A DNA stretch of 64,000 bases from assembly GCA_002307055.1 (NCBI GenBank), contig DBTM01000061.1:1-64000 (forward strand), written 5' to 3'. This document shows positions 54,516 to 63,560 of this stretch, piece after piece. Positions within the stretch are counted from its first letter, which is position 1; each line of letters starts with the position of its first letter. Both the position numbers and the translations under genes were made by a program. The notes below the pieces were generated by a model that had not been told where the DNA came from, searched no databases, and saw nothing but the letters and a program-made list of their open reading frames with translations. The DNA is from Clostridiales bacterium UBA1316 (GTDB lineage: Bacteria > Bacillota > Clostridia > Oscillospirales > Oscillospiraceae).

Positions 54516-54560
54516 GAACGGTTCACAGCGCGTAGCCACGCAGCGTGAACCGTCCTTTTT
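54516..54560 (+). repeat. GGTTCAC-type hairpin related to the one at 53640
   Basis: ACGGTTCAC pairs with GTGAACCGT, followed by CCTTTTT on the plus strand. Its T-run points opposite to the flanking minus-strand genes, so it looks like a repeated hairpin element rather than the clpP terminator, although it may serve as one. Confidence 0.6.
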
Positions 54561-54561
54561 A

Positions 54562-55152
54562 CTATACCCTATGTGCCAGGATATCATCGATGAGGCCATA
54601 TGCTTTCGCATCTTCTGCGGACATGAAAAAGTCCCGTTCCATATCTGTGGAGATTTTTTCAAGCGGTTGGCCGGTGAGTTCTGTATAAATAGCGTTTAGC
54701 TTTTGTTTTGTTATTTGCATCCACCTGCTGTGTATTAAAATATCAGTCGCCTGCCCCTGTATACCGGAAACTGAAGGCTGATGAATCATCATTTCGCTGT
54801 TCGGAAGAGCAAATCGTTTTCCCTTTGTCCCTGCTGCCAAGAGAAGCGAAGCGGCGCTGGCAGCGAGTCCGATACAGATTGTCGACACCGCACATTTCAG
54901 ATAACGCATGGTATCGAAAATCGCGAAAGCTGATGTAACCGAGCCTCCCGGACTGTTGATATAGAACTGGATTTCCTTGTCCGGGTCGGCTGATTCGAGG
55001 AAAAGAAGCTGAGCAACAATAAGGCTTGCTGAGGTGTCGTTGACTTCTTCGTTCAGCATAATAATCCTGTCATTCAGCAGTCTTGAAAAAATGTCGTATG
55101 AGCGCTCGCCGCGCTGCGTCTGCTCAATGACGACGGGTACCAGATTGCTCAT
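54562..55152 (-). CDS. clpP: ATP-dependent Clp protease proteolytic subunit
   Basis: 196 residues, normal length for a mature ClpP. The catalytic triad is intact: S99 in GLAASAAS, H124 in MMIHQP and D174 in ERDFFM. It forms the 14-subunit proteolytic chamber that works with ClpX, ClpC or similar unfoldases. No tig or clpX gene is adjacent, and GLAASAAS differs from the usual GQAASMGA, so this may be a second, specialised paralogue. Position 13 bases after the AraC gene start region suggests separate transcription. Confidence 0.92.
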   Translation of the reverse strand: MSNLVPVVIEQTQRGERSYDIFSRLLNDRIIMLNEEVNDTSASLIVAQLLFLESADPDKEIQFYINSPGGSVTSAFAIFDTMRYLKCAVSTICIGLAASAASLLLAAGTKGKRFALPNSEMMIHQPSVSGIQGQATDILIHSRWMQITKQKLNAIYTELTGQPLEKISTDMERDFFMSAEDAKAYGLIDDILAHRV

Positions 55153-55165
55153 AATGCCTCCGTTA

Positions 55166-55579
55166 TCACGCAGCCTCGCAGCGCATATTCGTGCGGCCGC
55201 TCTTATTATGATCTGCTTGGTGCATATCCTGCGGTTGCCTGATGTTCAGCTGCTTACGGTATGCACCCGGCGATATGCGGTAGATACCCTTGAAAGCGCG
55301 TGTGAACGCTTCCTGCGAGCCAAATTGAAATTTTATGGCAATATCAAGGATTCGTGCATCCGTTTGGATAAGCTCCGCTGCGGCGCGGGCCATCCTTCTT
55401 TTTCTGATATATTTTTTTACAGGTTCACCAACTGCCTTGTGAAAAAGTCTGTGATAATGGTATTTTGAAAGAAATGCGATTTTCGAGAGATCCTCCAGCT
55501 GTATTTTTTGGTTTAAATTATTCTCAATATAATCCAGAGAGTCACGTATTTTCTGCTCATATTCCATACATCGATTCAC
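55166..55579 (-). CDS. AraC-family regulator, DNA-binding domain only
   Basis: 137 residues (from GTG 55579; ATG at 55567 is an alternative). Two AraC helix-turn-helix motifs ([20 protein letters not shown], then [21 protein letters not shown] and PGAYRK) with almost no effector domain; the last 25 residues are polar. Stand-alone HTH members often regulate stress or efflux genes. It stops 13 bases before the clpP start on the same strand, so it may be cotranscribed with clpP. Confidence 0.88.
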   Translation of the reverse strand: MNRCMEYEQKIRDSLDYIENNLNQKIQLEDLSKIAFLSKYHYHRLFHKAVGEPVKKYIRKRRMARAAAELIQTDARILDIAIKFQFGSQEAFTRAFKGIYRISPGAYRKQLNIRQPQDMHQADHNKSGRTNMRCEAA

Positions 55580-55674
55580 CTCATTGTGCTTGCAGTATAT
55601 ATCATTATTTTAAATTATGTTTGATAATTTTTGCTATATTTACTTACCGCACAGATGTATATCCGCAGGTGCAA

Positions 55675-55688
55675 TCTAACGAACGTTA
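55675..55688 (-). repeat. Copy 4 of the dispersed TAACGTTCGTTAG motif
   Basis: TAACGTTCGTTAGA on the minus strand begins three bases beyond the amidohydrolase stop codon, in the sense direction of that gene. It also lies about 100 bases before the AraC start. Confidence 0.75.
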
Positions 55689-55691
55689 AAA

Positions 55692-56486
55692 CTAAATATG
55701 AAGAATTCTTTGCGCATTTCCTCCAAGAATCATTTCTATTTCGCTGTCTGGCAGCGGCATCGCTCTCAGATGCTCAATCTCTGCTGCCGAATCGCTCCAC
55801 GGCGAATCGGAGGCGAACAGAATTTTTTCTATACCGTGATTTTTGACAATCCGTAAAAACTGCTCTTTTGGGAAAAACTCAAAGCCCATTGACGTATCAA
55901 GGTAGATGCCTGTACCGACCATGTAACGTTCAACATCATCCCACTCGGCGTGTCCGCCGAAATGAGCGGCGACGATGATGCCGCCCTTCATTGCTTTTGC
56001 GATATTGGCAAATCTGATGGGGCCTGACTTAACCGGTCCGGAAAAACCGGGATCGAAACCGGCGTGATGCAGGATGATAAGACCGCGGCTTAAAGCATAA
56101 TCATAAATTTTAAGCATTTTAGGGTCGTCAATCACAAAATTCTGATACTCCGCGTGGAATTTTATCCCCTTAAGCCCTAAACTGACGATAAAATCAATAT
56201 CCCGTTTATAGTCATCCGTATGCGGGTAGATACCTCCGAACGAAACGAGCTCATATGAGCAGATGCTTCTGGCCCACGTGTTCACATCGCGAAATTGGCT
56301 CTGTTTTGTGATGACCGGCTGTATAACGGAGACGTCAACGCCGCTCCGGTGCATGTGTGCCAAGAGTCCTGAAACCGTGCCATCAGTGACGGGCGTGAAG
56401 ATCTCGTCGATATTTGATACAAGTGTGCTGATTGCTCTTTGAGCAAGGCTGTCCGGGAAAACATGTGTGTGGAAATCGATAATCAT
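55692..56486 (-). CDS. Amidohydrolase-family metal-dependent hydrolase
   Basis: 264 residues from ATG 56486 (AAAGGAG 6 bases upstream). A TIM-barrel hydrolase: HTH near the start (IIDFHTHVFPD), KFHAEY near 112, HHAGFDPGF near 142, AAHFGGH near 176 and FASDSPW near 226, giving the metal and catalytic residues of the ACMSD/amidohydrolase-2 type. The substrate is unknown. Third gene of the acetylation cassette, 11 bases after the DHHW gene. Confidence 0.87.
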   Translation of the reverse strand: MIIDFHTHVFPDSLAQRAISTLVSNIDEIFTPVTDGTVSGLLAHMHRSGVDVSVIQPVITKQSQFRDVNTWARSICSYELVSFGGIYPHTDDYKRDIDFIVSLGLKGIKFHAEYQNFVIDDPKMLKIYDYALSRGLIILHHAGFDPGFSGPVKSGPIRFANIAKAMKGGIIVAAHFGGHAEWDDVERYMVGTGIYLDTSMGFEFFPKEQFLRIVKNHGIEKILFASDSPWSDSAAEIEHLRAMPLPDSEIEMILGGNAQRILHI

Positions 56487-56497
56487 ATGAAGCTCCT

Positions 56498-57685
56498 TTA
56501 ATGCCATGTGCCGTTACCGTCGAGAGACAACAGCACGGAATAATCGCGGAGAAGGATGACAACATCGGGTTTATAGTCTTTGATGTAGTCCGCAAGAGAC
56601 TTATCAGTATACCAGCGCAAATCAATTGAACGCATCTCGTTGAAGCTCGTATAAAGCAGGCATTCGACCGCATTTGTATAGCTGTCACCGACGATGAGGA
56701 CATTCGGCAGACTTGGGCGGTTCGTGTTGATGACGGTCTCGGCGATGTCTCCGCCCATATAAACCGTATAGTTGACCGTCTCCGAGACGTTATCCGGCAA
56801 AGCGTATACCTGTGAAGGGATAACGTTGCCGTTGTTTGTTCTCGTAAACGGGATATCCTTATTTAAGATACCGATTTTAAGCTTTTCATCCGTCCGAAGC
56901 AGATTAAAAAGCTTTCGCATACGTGAGCCCAGAAACGGGTTTTCCAATTCTTTTATTGTGATATCCTGAGATGTTAAAACAGGCAAAGCCAGATGATGAT
57001 CGGAATTGACTTTATTCATGAGCGTCTGATATGTCAGCATCGCGCCGTCAAAAGTGAAATGGTGGTCAGACGCAAAGTATACATTGTCGGGGTGGCCGAT
57101 ACGATTGAAAACGTCCCCCATGTCAATAAAATTGACGCTGCGCTCTGACATATCCGCTTTGAAATATCGCAGTACTGTCTTGTAATAATCCTCATGGCTG
57201 TTGAGATAGGCAGGGTAAGCATTACTGTCATACGGGCTTTGGCCGGAAACGGCAACATAGTAAAAGATACCGCCGTTATTTTCAACATATTGGCTCAGCG
57301 CACTCAGATTATCTGTCGATTGTTTCGATTGTTCGGCGATAGCGGCAGAATCAACGGTTTCATATTCGTTGTAGCTGAGGAGTAATTTACCGACGACAAT
57401 ATCGTTGACAACGGGGCGTTTTAGAACAAATAAATCGATATAGGTTCCCGCCTTCAGGAGTGATGTGCGCCCTGCGGCGTGATCCTTCAAATACGTTTCC
57501 CAATCGGCAAACCAACTGCCGTTCAGGAATGAAGCCTTGCTCAACACAGGCAGCGCTGCGAGCGTACGGTTCTCAAAATAGGAATCTGCAGCTTTCGGTT
57601 TAATGATCGTAACCATCATACCGATGTACAAAAAGCCCAGGAAACATAGGATAAAGAAGATATTTGCGGCCTTTTGAAGCTTCAT
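56498..57685 (-). CDS. DHHW-family protein (AlgJ/AlgX-like)
   Basis: 395 residues. One N-terminal membrane anchor (about 6-28) and an extracytoplasmic SGNH-hydrolase-like domain. The family motif SDHHFTFDGA (about 201-210) and the GDSYTNA nucleophile box (about 337-343) are visible, so the protein should transfer or handle acetyl groups on surface polymers together with an MBOAT partner. It starts 16 bases after that partner. Confidence 0.88.
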   Translation of the reverse strand: MKLQKAANIFFILCFLGFLYIGMMVTIIKPKAADSYFENRTLAALPVLSKASFLNGSWFADWETYLKDHAAGRTSLLKAGTYIDLFVLKRPVVNDIVVGKLLLSYNEYETVDSAAIAEQSKQSTDNLSALSQYVENNGGIFYYVAVSGQSPYDSNAYPAYLNSHEDYYKTVLRYFKADMSERSVNFIDMGDVFNRIGHPDNVYFASDHHFTFDGAMLTYQTLMNKVNSDHHLALPVLTSQDITIKELENPFLGSRMRKLFNLLRTDEKLKIGILNKDIPFTRTNNGNVIPSQVYALPDNVSETVNYTVYMGGDIAETVINTNRPSLPNVLIVGDSYTNAVECLLYTSFNEMRSIDLRWYTDKSLADYIKDYKPDVVILLRDYSVLLSLDGNGTWH

Positions 57686-57701
57686 TCGACAAACACTCCT
57701 C

Positions 57702-59123
57702 TCAGAATCTGAAATAGATAAATGGGTTAAATGAACCGACGACCAGCTTCAGATACGAAAAGGCAAGGAGAACAAGCCCCAGAAAACGGGGACCCCATAC
57801 GAGAATCTGTTTTCCGACAGGTGTCTGCTGCTTTTCAAGCAGATTTTTAATCGCATTTTTGACCGGAAGAGCTGCAATAACCGAAATAATAAGCTCCGGC
57901 CAGTATTCACGAAGCAGATATATGGTCTGTCCGTTTGGTACAGGAGTGCTGCCGGCGCCAAACATCGTGCCGATAAAAGCCATGGCATGGCTGAGGCTGT
58001 CGGCTCTGAACAGTACCCAGCTTAAGATGACAATCAGCAGGGTGTAAATGTGGCGGATAACGGACGGCATTTTCTCCAGTATATTTCCCCAGATAAACTT
58101 CTCCCCTAAAAGCAGGACACAGAACCATAAACCCCAGAATATAAAGTTCCATGCCGCTCCGTGCCAGAAGCCCGTTAAAAACCAGACGATGATGATATTG
58201 CGGATGTTTTTCCATTTCGAGCACCTGTTACCGCCGAGCGGGATATAGACATAATCCCGAAACCACGAGGTCAGCGAAATATGCCAGCGCCGCCAGAATT
58301 CTGTGATTGATTTTGCAATATACGGGTAGTTGAAATTTTCTAAAAAATGAAATCCGAACATCTTCCCGAGTCCAAGCGCCATGTCGGAATAGGCAGAGAA
58401 GTCAAAATATATCTGTCCTGTATAAGCAATCGCGCCGAGCCAGGCGAGGCTTGCTGACATCATTCCTGCCGAGGCGTTGAATGCTTGATCGGCAATAATG
58501 CCGAGGGTGTTGGCTAAAAGCATTTTTTTCGCAAGTCCGAATATGAAGCGTAAAGCCCCCTCGGAGAAATCGGTGAGGTTTTCGTGCCGCTCTCCCAGAT
58601 GGTCGGAAACCGTTGAATAACGGACGATCGGCCCTGCGACGAGCTGAGGAAAAAGAGAGATATAAAGAGCAATACGCAGCGGATTTTTCATGGGCTTTGC
58701 CGTACCTCTGTAAACGTCAATGATGTAACTCAGGCCATGAAATGTAAAGAATGAGATGCCAATCGGCAACGTTACATCAGGTACAGGCAGACCTGTACCC
58801 AGGGCGTTTAGTGTTTCGGCGAAAAACCGTGAATATTTAAACCAACCAAGCAAGCCAAGGCCTAGGACGACAGCGGCAATTAGGAATAAGCGGCGTGTTT
58901 TATCCGAATGCTCGTTGGAAACGAAAAGACCGCAGACATAGTTGATTGTGATCGAAGCAAGCATTAAGAGCAGAAACCTCGGACCGCCATAGGCATAAAA
59001 GAAAAGGCTGAAACACAGAAGTACAAAGTTTCTTATTTCACGCAATCGGCGCGGAATGACATAATAGAAAACCAGAAGGGAAGGGAGAAAGAAAAACAGA
59101 AAACCGATACTGGAAAAAACCAT
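57702..59123 (-). CDS. MBOAT-family O-acyltransferase (AlgI/DltB-like)
   Basis: 473 residues with ten or more membrane helices. The conserved region includes LPIGISFFTFHGLSYIIDVYRG (about 120-140), NFNYPYIAKSITEFWRRWHISLTSWFRDYVYIPLGG (about 260-295) and the catalytic histidine in LTGFWHGAAWNF. It moves acyl groups across the membrane for O-acetylation of an exopolysaccharide or wall polymer. First gene of a three-gene operon with the DHHW protein and the amidohydrolase. Confidence 0.93.
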   Translation of the reverse strand: MVFSSIGFLFFFLPSLLVFYYVIPRRLREIRNFVLLCFSLFFYAYGGPRFLLLMLASITINYVCGLFVSNEHSDKTRRLFLIAAVVLGLGLLGWFKYSRFFAETLNALGTGLPVPDVTLPIGISFFTFHGLSYIIDVYRGTAKPMKNPLRIALYISLFPQLVAGPIVRYSTVSDHLGERHENLTDFSEGALRFIFGLAKKMLLANTLGIIADQAFNASAGMMSASLAWLGAIAYTGQIYFDFSAYSDMALGLGKMFGFHFLENFNYPYIAKSITEFWRRWHISLTSWFRDYVYIPLGGNRCSKWKNIRNIIIVWFLTGFWHGAAWNFIFWGLWFCVLLLGEKFIWGNILEKMPSVIRHIYTLLIVILSWVLFRADSLSHAMAFIGTMFGAGSTPVPNGQTIYLLREYWPELIISVIAALPVKNAIKNLLEKQQTPVGKQILVWGPRFLGLVLLAFSYLKLVVGSFNPFIYFRF

Positions 59124-59234
59124 GATTTTCTCCTGTTATTTTATTAATGAACAATAACGAGTATAAACGCTGAAGAAATATATGTCAAATAGAGGGCTAT
59201 ATAATAATTGTAGCCGGATTCTCGTATGAATGAA

Positions 59235-59268
59235 ACACTGTACCGAAACTTATGCTTCGGTACAGTGT
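59235..59268 (-). terminator. Terminator of the second TetR gene
   Basis: A perfect 13-bp stem ACACTGTACCGAA/TTCGGTACAGTGT, followed on the minus strand by TTTCATTC. No gene lies in the rest of 59124-59296. Confidence 0.8.
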
Positions 59269-59296
59269 AAAAGTATGCTTTTGCATGGCAATAAAA

Positions 59297-59881
59297 TTAT
59301 TTAAACAGCGACTTAAAACCATTCCAGAGGTAATCCCATATGATTTCAACTGCGCTATTATCATACTTAGCAATCAGTGTCCAGTCAAGATATCCATTAA
59401 TCACAATCAGTAATGAGATAAAAAAGTACATGATCTTTTCCGGATCATTAAAGCTGGTATATCCGTTGCTGGTTAAAATCTCCTTTATCTCTAATGTAAG
59501 CTTATTATAGACCTGCCAATTATAACTATACATAAAGTCGCCAAACTCGCCGTCGCTTTCAATAAGCAACAGCCTTCTCCAGAATAATAGTCTGTCTCGG
59601 TCTGCCATAAAGACAGTCATCCTTGTAAACATAAATTTCAAGAGTATATCAATAGGCTCATCACGGTATTCATCAAGAATTAAAGTGATCTCATTTTCTA
59701 TTTCAATTGCACGTTCATTCAATACGGCTCCGATTATTTCGTTTTTACTTTTAAAATGAGAATAAAGCGACTGCTTCTTCATGCCAAGAGAGCGAGCTAT
59801 ATCTTCTGTGGTTGTCTCATGAAAACCCTTAGATGCAAATAATCTGTAGGCGGCTTCTGTTATATCCTGTTTTGTGATCAT
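59297..59881 (-). CDS. TetR/AcrR family transcriptional regulator
   Basis: 194 residues. HTH at about 1-50 (AAYRLFASKGFHETTTEDIARSLGMKKQSLYSHFKSKNEI) and a helical ligand domain. The ATG at 59881 is preceded by GGTGG. It is divergent from cheW; the perfect 14-bp palindrome at 60048-60061 over the cheW start site and direct repeats at 59916-59940 are candidate operators, so it may repress the cheW-chemoreceptor pair. Confidence 0.9.
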   Translation of the reverse strand: MITKQDITEAAYRLFASKGFHETTTEDIARSLGMKKQSLYSHFKSKNEIIGAVLNERAIEIENEITLILDEYRDEPIDILLKFMFTRMTVFMADRDRLLFWRRLLLIESDGEFGDFMYSYNWQVYNKLTLEIKEILTSNGYTSFNDPEKIMYFFISLLIVINGYLDWTLIAKYDNSAVEIIWDYLWNGFKSLFK

Positions 59882-59915
59882 GTTACCACCTGACTATCTA
59901 TTTATCTCTCTTTTC

Positions 59916-59940
59916 GTAACATTATATAGGTAACATTATA
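59916..59940. repeat. Direct repeat GTAACATTATA before the TetR gene
   Basis: Two identical 11-mers (59916-59926 and 59930-59940) spaced by 14 bp in the promoter region of the TetR gene. Confidence 0.5.
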
Positions 59941-60019
59941 CAGAGTCCATTAGAAAATTCCTTATAATTTAAGCACTTTTTTATATTATTAGTAAATATT
60001 AACAAACAGCTAAAGATTA

Positions 60020-60061
60020 TTACAAAAACTCCGACAAATATTATAAATACGAACGTTCGTA
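60020..60061 (+). promoter_or_regulatory. cheW promoter with an operator palindrome over the start site
   Basis: TTACAA, 16 bases and TATAAA form a moderate promoter. Directly after the -10 box comes the perfect 14-bp palindrome TACGAACGTTCGTA (60048-60061), a typical TetR-type operator placed to block initiation. Confidence 0.65.
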
Positions 60062-60093
60062 AGCAAAATATTCCAGAAAGGGAGGAGATTATT

Positions 60094-60585
60094 TTGGATT
60101 ATCAAAAAAATGAAGATGCAGACACAGAAGACATGCAAACGGGGAGATATCTGACATTTAGTATTGGCGATGTTATGTTTGGAATTGAGATGCTGTACAT
60201 AACAGAAATCATTGGTATGCAGAAGATTACGGAATTGCCCGATATGCCGGACTACATGAAAGGTATCATCAATTTACGGGGGAAGATCATCCCGGTATTG
60301 GATGTCCGGTTGCTTTTCGGCAAGGAAGTGCGTGAATTCGATGACAGGACATGTGTGATTGTCATTGATATTGCGGGTGTTCCGATTGGTTTGATCGTTG
60401 ACAGAGTCTCGGAGGTTGTTACAATTCCGTCTGCTGATGTATCTGACGTGCCCAAAGCGAGTAAAGGGCAAAACAACAGGTTCGTTAAAAATATCGGAAA
60501 AACAGAAGGCGGTGTTGTCTTAATTCTGGATTGCGAAAAGCTGCTCAATGATCAGGACATCTCAGAAATAACAGGATTATTATAA
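60094..60585 (+). CDS. cheW: Chemotaxis coupling protein CheW
   Basis: 163 residues: a CheW/SH3-like domain (about 15-155) with LTFSIGDVMFGIEMLYITEI, the conserved PDYMKGIINLRGKIIPVLD (about 51-69) and VIVDR-type strand. It links chemoreceptors to CheA. Start is TTG at 60094, with GGGAGGAG 7 bases upstream. The chemoreceptor gene follows after 32 bases, so the pair is an operon and probably works as a dedicated receptor-coupler unit. Confidence 0.92.
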   Translation: MDYQKNEDADTEDMQTGRYLTFSIGDVMFGIEMLYITEIIGMQKITELPDMPDYMKGIINLRGKIIPVLDVRLLFGKEVREFDDRTCVIVIDIAGVPIGLIVDRVSEVVTIPSADVSDVPKASKGQNNRFVKNIGKTEGGVVLILDCEKLLNDQDISEITGLL

Positions 60586-60617
60586 AAACAGACAGTATGA
60601 GAATGGAGTAGGGTTAT

Positions 60618-62456
60618 ATGAAATGGTTTATAAATTTTAGTATATCGAAAAAAATGATTGTAGGTTTTCTGATTGTTGCTATCCTTGCAGCAATAGTTGG
60701 TGGTGTTGGTATTATCAATATAACCAATATGAAACAAGCAGATAAAAATCTGTATAATAATGAATCATTAGGGTTGCAATATTCGGGCGATGCGGCTGTA
60801 GAGTTTATGCAGCTGAGATATTTTATTCTAAAAATGACGACTGTAACGAATACCGCGGATATAAAATCTACAAAGGATTCAATTACAGAATTTCAAACAG
60901 CTACCGACGAAAGTTTTAAACAGCTTTCAGATATAACCTTTGAAAATAAAGATATCGAGGCACTAAACAGTGATTTAATTACTGCACTCACTGAATACGA
61001 AAAAGACATCACTCAATATTTAAGTTATGTAGATGCCGGGCAGACGGTACAGGCAAATGATCTTGTAAGTAATGAAATGGCGCCGCTTGGTGAAACACTG
61101 CGCGATAATTGCATGAAACTGAGCCAGCTTGTAGCTGATGAAGCAAAAAGTGCGTCAGATAAGAATGCACAGACAGCGACTAATGCTATTGTTATAATGG
61201 TTGTAGTCCTTGCTGTTGCAGTAGTCATTGCAATTCTACTCGGAGTGTCCATATCGGGCATTATTAGCAAACCGATTAGAAAAATGGCAAAAGTTGCAGA
61301 TATGCTCGCTGTTGGTGACATTGATGTCGATGGTGTTCTGGATGCAAGTGATAAACAGCTGAAGGATCAGCCCAATGAAATTGGCGGCCTTGCGCTGGCT
61401 TTCCACAATTTAATTGTCGCAACGACACAGCAGGTACTGTCAATTCAAGCGATGGCGGACGGAGATCTAACTGTTGATTTTACAGTTCGCTCTGATAAGG
61501 ACACTCTGGGTAAAGGTTTGATTCAGCTTGTAGACAATCTGAATCACCTCATCGGGACGATTGCGACATCGTCTGAGCAGGTGACATCCGGTTCGACCAT
61601 GGTGTCCCATTCAAGTATGGCTTTATCACAGGGCGCTACAGAACAGGCTAGCGCCGTTGAGCAATTAACCGCTTCTCTTCAGGAAATCACAGCACAGACA
61701 CATACAAACGCAACAAACGCTGGTAAAGCAAACGAGTTGGCTCGTGAAGCAAAAGATAATGCATCAAACGGCAACGGACAGATGAAAGATATGCTTAAAG
61801 CGATGGAGGATATCAACGTTTCCTCCAGCAGTATCAATAAAATCATTAAGGTTATTGATGATATCGCATTCCAGACGAACATTCTGGCGCTTAATGCCGC
61901 TGTTGAAGCCGCCAGAGCAGGCCAGCATGGAAAGGGCTTCGCAGTTGTGGCCGAGGAAGTCAGAACTCTGGCTGCGCGTTCTGCCAATGCCGCAAAAGAG
62001 ACGACAGATTTGATTGAAAGCTCAATCAAGAAAGTAGAAACGGGGACTAAAATCGCAAATGAAACAGCGAATGCTTTGGGACAGATTGTCGAACAGGTTG
62101 ATAAAGCAGCCGAGCTTGTTAATTCCATTGCAGTAGCATCAACAGAACAGGCGCATGGCATTGAGCAGATCAGCCAGGGTATATCTCAGGTGTCGCAGGT
62201 TGTGCAGACAAATGCAGCAACGGCTGAAGAGAGTGCTGCTGCGAGCGAAGAGCTCTCCGCGCAAGCCGTACAGCTTAATGAGACAATTGGTGTATTCAAA
62301 ACGAGGAGTTCGTCAAAAGCAATAGGCGGCGATACGAATAAAACTTCAAGTAAGTTCAATGCGCAGCCAAGCAGGCAGATATCCGGCAGAACCGGTCAAT
62401 CACCTGCATCGGCAAAAAAGATTGCGCTGAGTGACAACGAATTTGGTAAATACTAA
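60618..62456 (+). CDS. Methyl-accepting chemotaxis protein
   Basis: 612 residues with the same layout as the chemoreceptor at 29241: N-terminal helix (about 10-32), four-helix-bundle sensor (about 35-185), second helix (about 190-212), HAMP and the conserved cytoplasmic hairpin. The two share the MKWF start, a KKIAL...FGKY end and high similarity in the signalling domain, but their sensor domains differ, so they should sense different ligands. GGAG precedes the ATG. Confidence 0.93.
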   Translation: MKWFINFSISKKMIVGFLIVAILAAIVGGVGIINITNMKQADKNLYNNESLGLQYSGDAAVEFMQLRYFILKMTTVTNTADIKSTKDSITEFQTATDESFKQLSDITFENKDIEALNSDLITALTEYEKDITQYLSYVDAGQTVQANDLVSNEMAPLGETLRDNCMKLSQLVADEAKSASDKNAQTATNAIVIMVVVLAVAVVIAILLGVSISGIISKPIRKMAKVADMLAVGDIDVDGVLDASDKQLKDQPNEIGGLALAFHNLIVATTQQVLSIQAMADGDLTVDFTVRSDKDTLGKGLIQLVDNLNHLIGTIATSSEQVTSGSTMVSHSSMALSQGATEQASAVEQLTASLQEITAQTHTNATNAGKANELAREAKDNASNGNGQMKDMLKAMEDINVSSSSINKIIKVIDDIAFQTNILALNAAVEAARAGQHGKGFAVVAEEVRTLAARSANAAKETTDLIESSIKKVETGTKIANETANALGQIVEQVDKAAELVNSIAVASTEQAHGIEQISQGISQVSQVVQTNAATAEESAAASEELSAQAVQLNETIGVFKTRSSSKAIGGDTNKTSSKFNAQPSRQISGRTGQSPASAKKIALSDNEFGKY

Positions 62457-62481
62457 GTACTGAATAAAATATAAAGCTTAA

Positions 62482-62547
62482 AAGGGCTGTTGCATTCAGA
62501 AGCGCCGACGATCACAAATCGATCCCGCTTTGTATGTGACAGCCCTT
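62482..62547 (+). terminator. Possible terminator of the cheW-chemoreceptor operon
   Basis: AAGGGCTGT and ACAGCCCTT form a 9-bp stem with a 48-base partly structured loop, followed by ATTTTGC. Confidence 0.55.
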
Positions 62548-62839
62548 ATTTTGCTTAATTAATACTGATGGATAAATATTTATGATTATTTAATTTATTT
62601 ACTAAACTAATTAAAAAAATGCCGATAATAATAGTGGTAGAGACATGGAGCTGAAATAATTCACATGTTAACATAAGTAAATAAATGACGCGGTAAAATC
62701 GAGGACAATCAGCACGATTGTTATGTAAACCGTATAAGCAATTTAAAAAAGTACAGGGATAGTTAACAGGACATACTTAAGCAAAAAACAAAACCGCAGA
62801 AAAGTCGCTTCTTTATTTAACTATATAATTATTTTTATA
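62548..62839. other. AT-rich non-coding gap
   Basis: The 62457-62962 gap (506 bases) has no gene on either strand. Apart from the terminator at its left end and the motif cluster at its right end, I see only AT-rich sequence with no promoter or structured RNA that I can support. Confidence 0.6.
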
Positions 62840-62917
62840 CCTAACTATCGTTAAAATAAAAAGTTAACGAACGTTAGGTATTATAATCTTTAAAATAATT
62901 ACTTAACGTTAGTTAGA
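62840..62917. repeat. Cluster of three TAACG..CGTTAG-type motifs (copy 5 and two variants)
   Basis: CCTAACTATCGTTAA (62840-62854), TTAACGAACGTTAGG (62864-62878, the fifth close copy) and TTAACGTTAGTTAGA (62903-62917). The first two form an inverted repeat with two mismatches. The cluster lies 46-123 bases 3' of the DUF3147-like gene and 385-460 bases after the chemoreceptor. Confidence 0.7.
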
Positions 62918-62962
62918 ATTAGCTCGAAAGCATCTTTTATTTCTTGTATATTTATGTAGTAA

Positions 62963-63298
62963 TTACGCTTTAATAAAATATATAACAGCCGCGCCAACAC
63001 CCCATGAGAGCAGGCTGATAACCAAGGTGTTAAGAAGGCTCACTTTGCCGGCGCAAATATAGAATACGATAAGAAAAATGAGTGTCGCCGGCAGTGAAAA
63101 GATACCCGAGAGCACTGTGTCTTTGACAATTTTAATATCCGCCGACCGCGCTAAAAATGTAAAGCTGACTGCTGTAATGACAGGAAATAAAGCGATAATC
63201 CCGGCTATGGTCGACTTACCGTTTTTTGCTACAATACCGATTAATAAAACGAGTGTCCCGCCTGCGATGAACCTGATAACGCCCTCTGCGAATGTCAT
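62963..63298 (-). CDS. Small membrane protein, DUF3147/GlpM-like
   Basis: 111 residues with four membrane helices covering almost the whole chain. The pattern GIVAKNGKSTIAGIIALFPVITAVSF resembles the DUF3147/GlpM group of small membrane proteins of unknown function. ATG at 63298 follows AAGGGTGG at 7 bases and is preferred to the GTG three codons earlier. Confidence 0.68.
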   Translation of the reverse strand: MTFAEGVIRFIAGGTLVLLIGIVAKNGKSTIAGIIALFPVITAVSFTFLARSADIKIVKDTVLSGIFSLPATLIFLIVFYICAGKVSLLNTLVISLLSWGVGAAVIYFIKA

Positions 63299-63560
63299 AA
63301 TAACCACCCTTTCTGCCAGGCAACAGCGGTAAAAATTATTTGTAAATTTTCTGATATAACATTATGCGGATTATAGCCGCTTATAATTCTACAATTGATA
63401 GTCTAATATTCAATATTTTGTATTAAGCGCTTCTAAACGAACGATGTCAATAGTATTTAGGGTCAATATTCGAACAATATATTATGAATGTGAATAATTA
63501 CTGATTAAGTCAATAAGATTTATGGAAGTATTGTGAATGCAGAAGACCTATTGCCGGATG

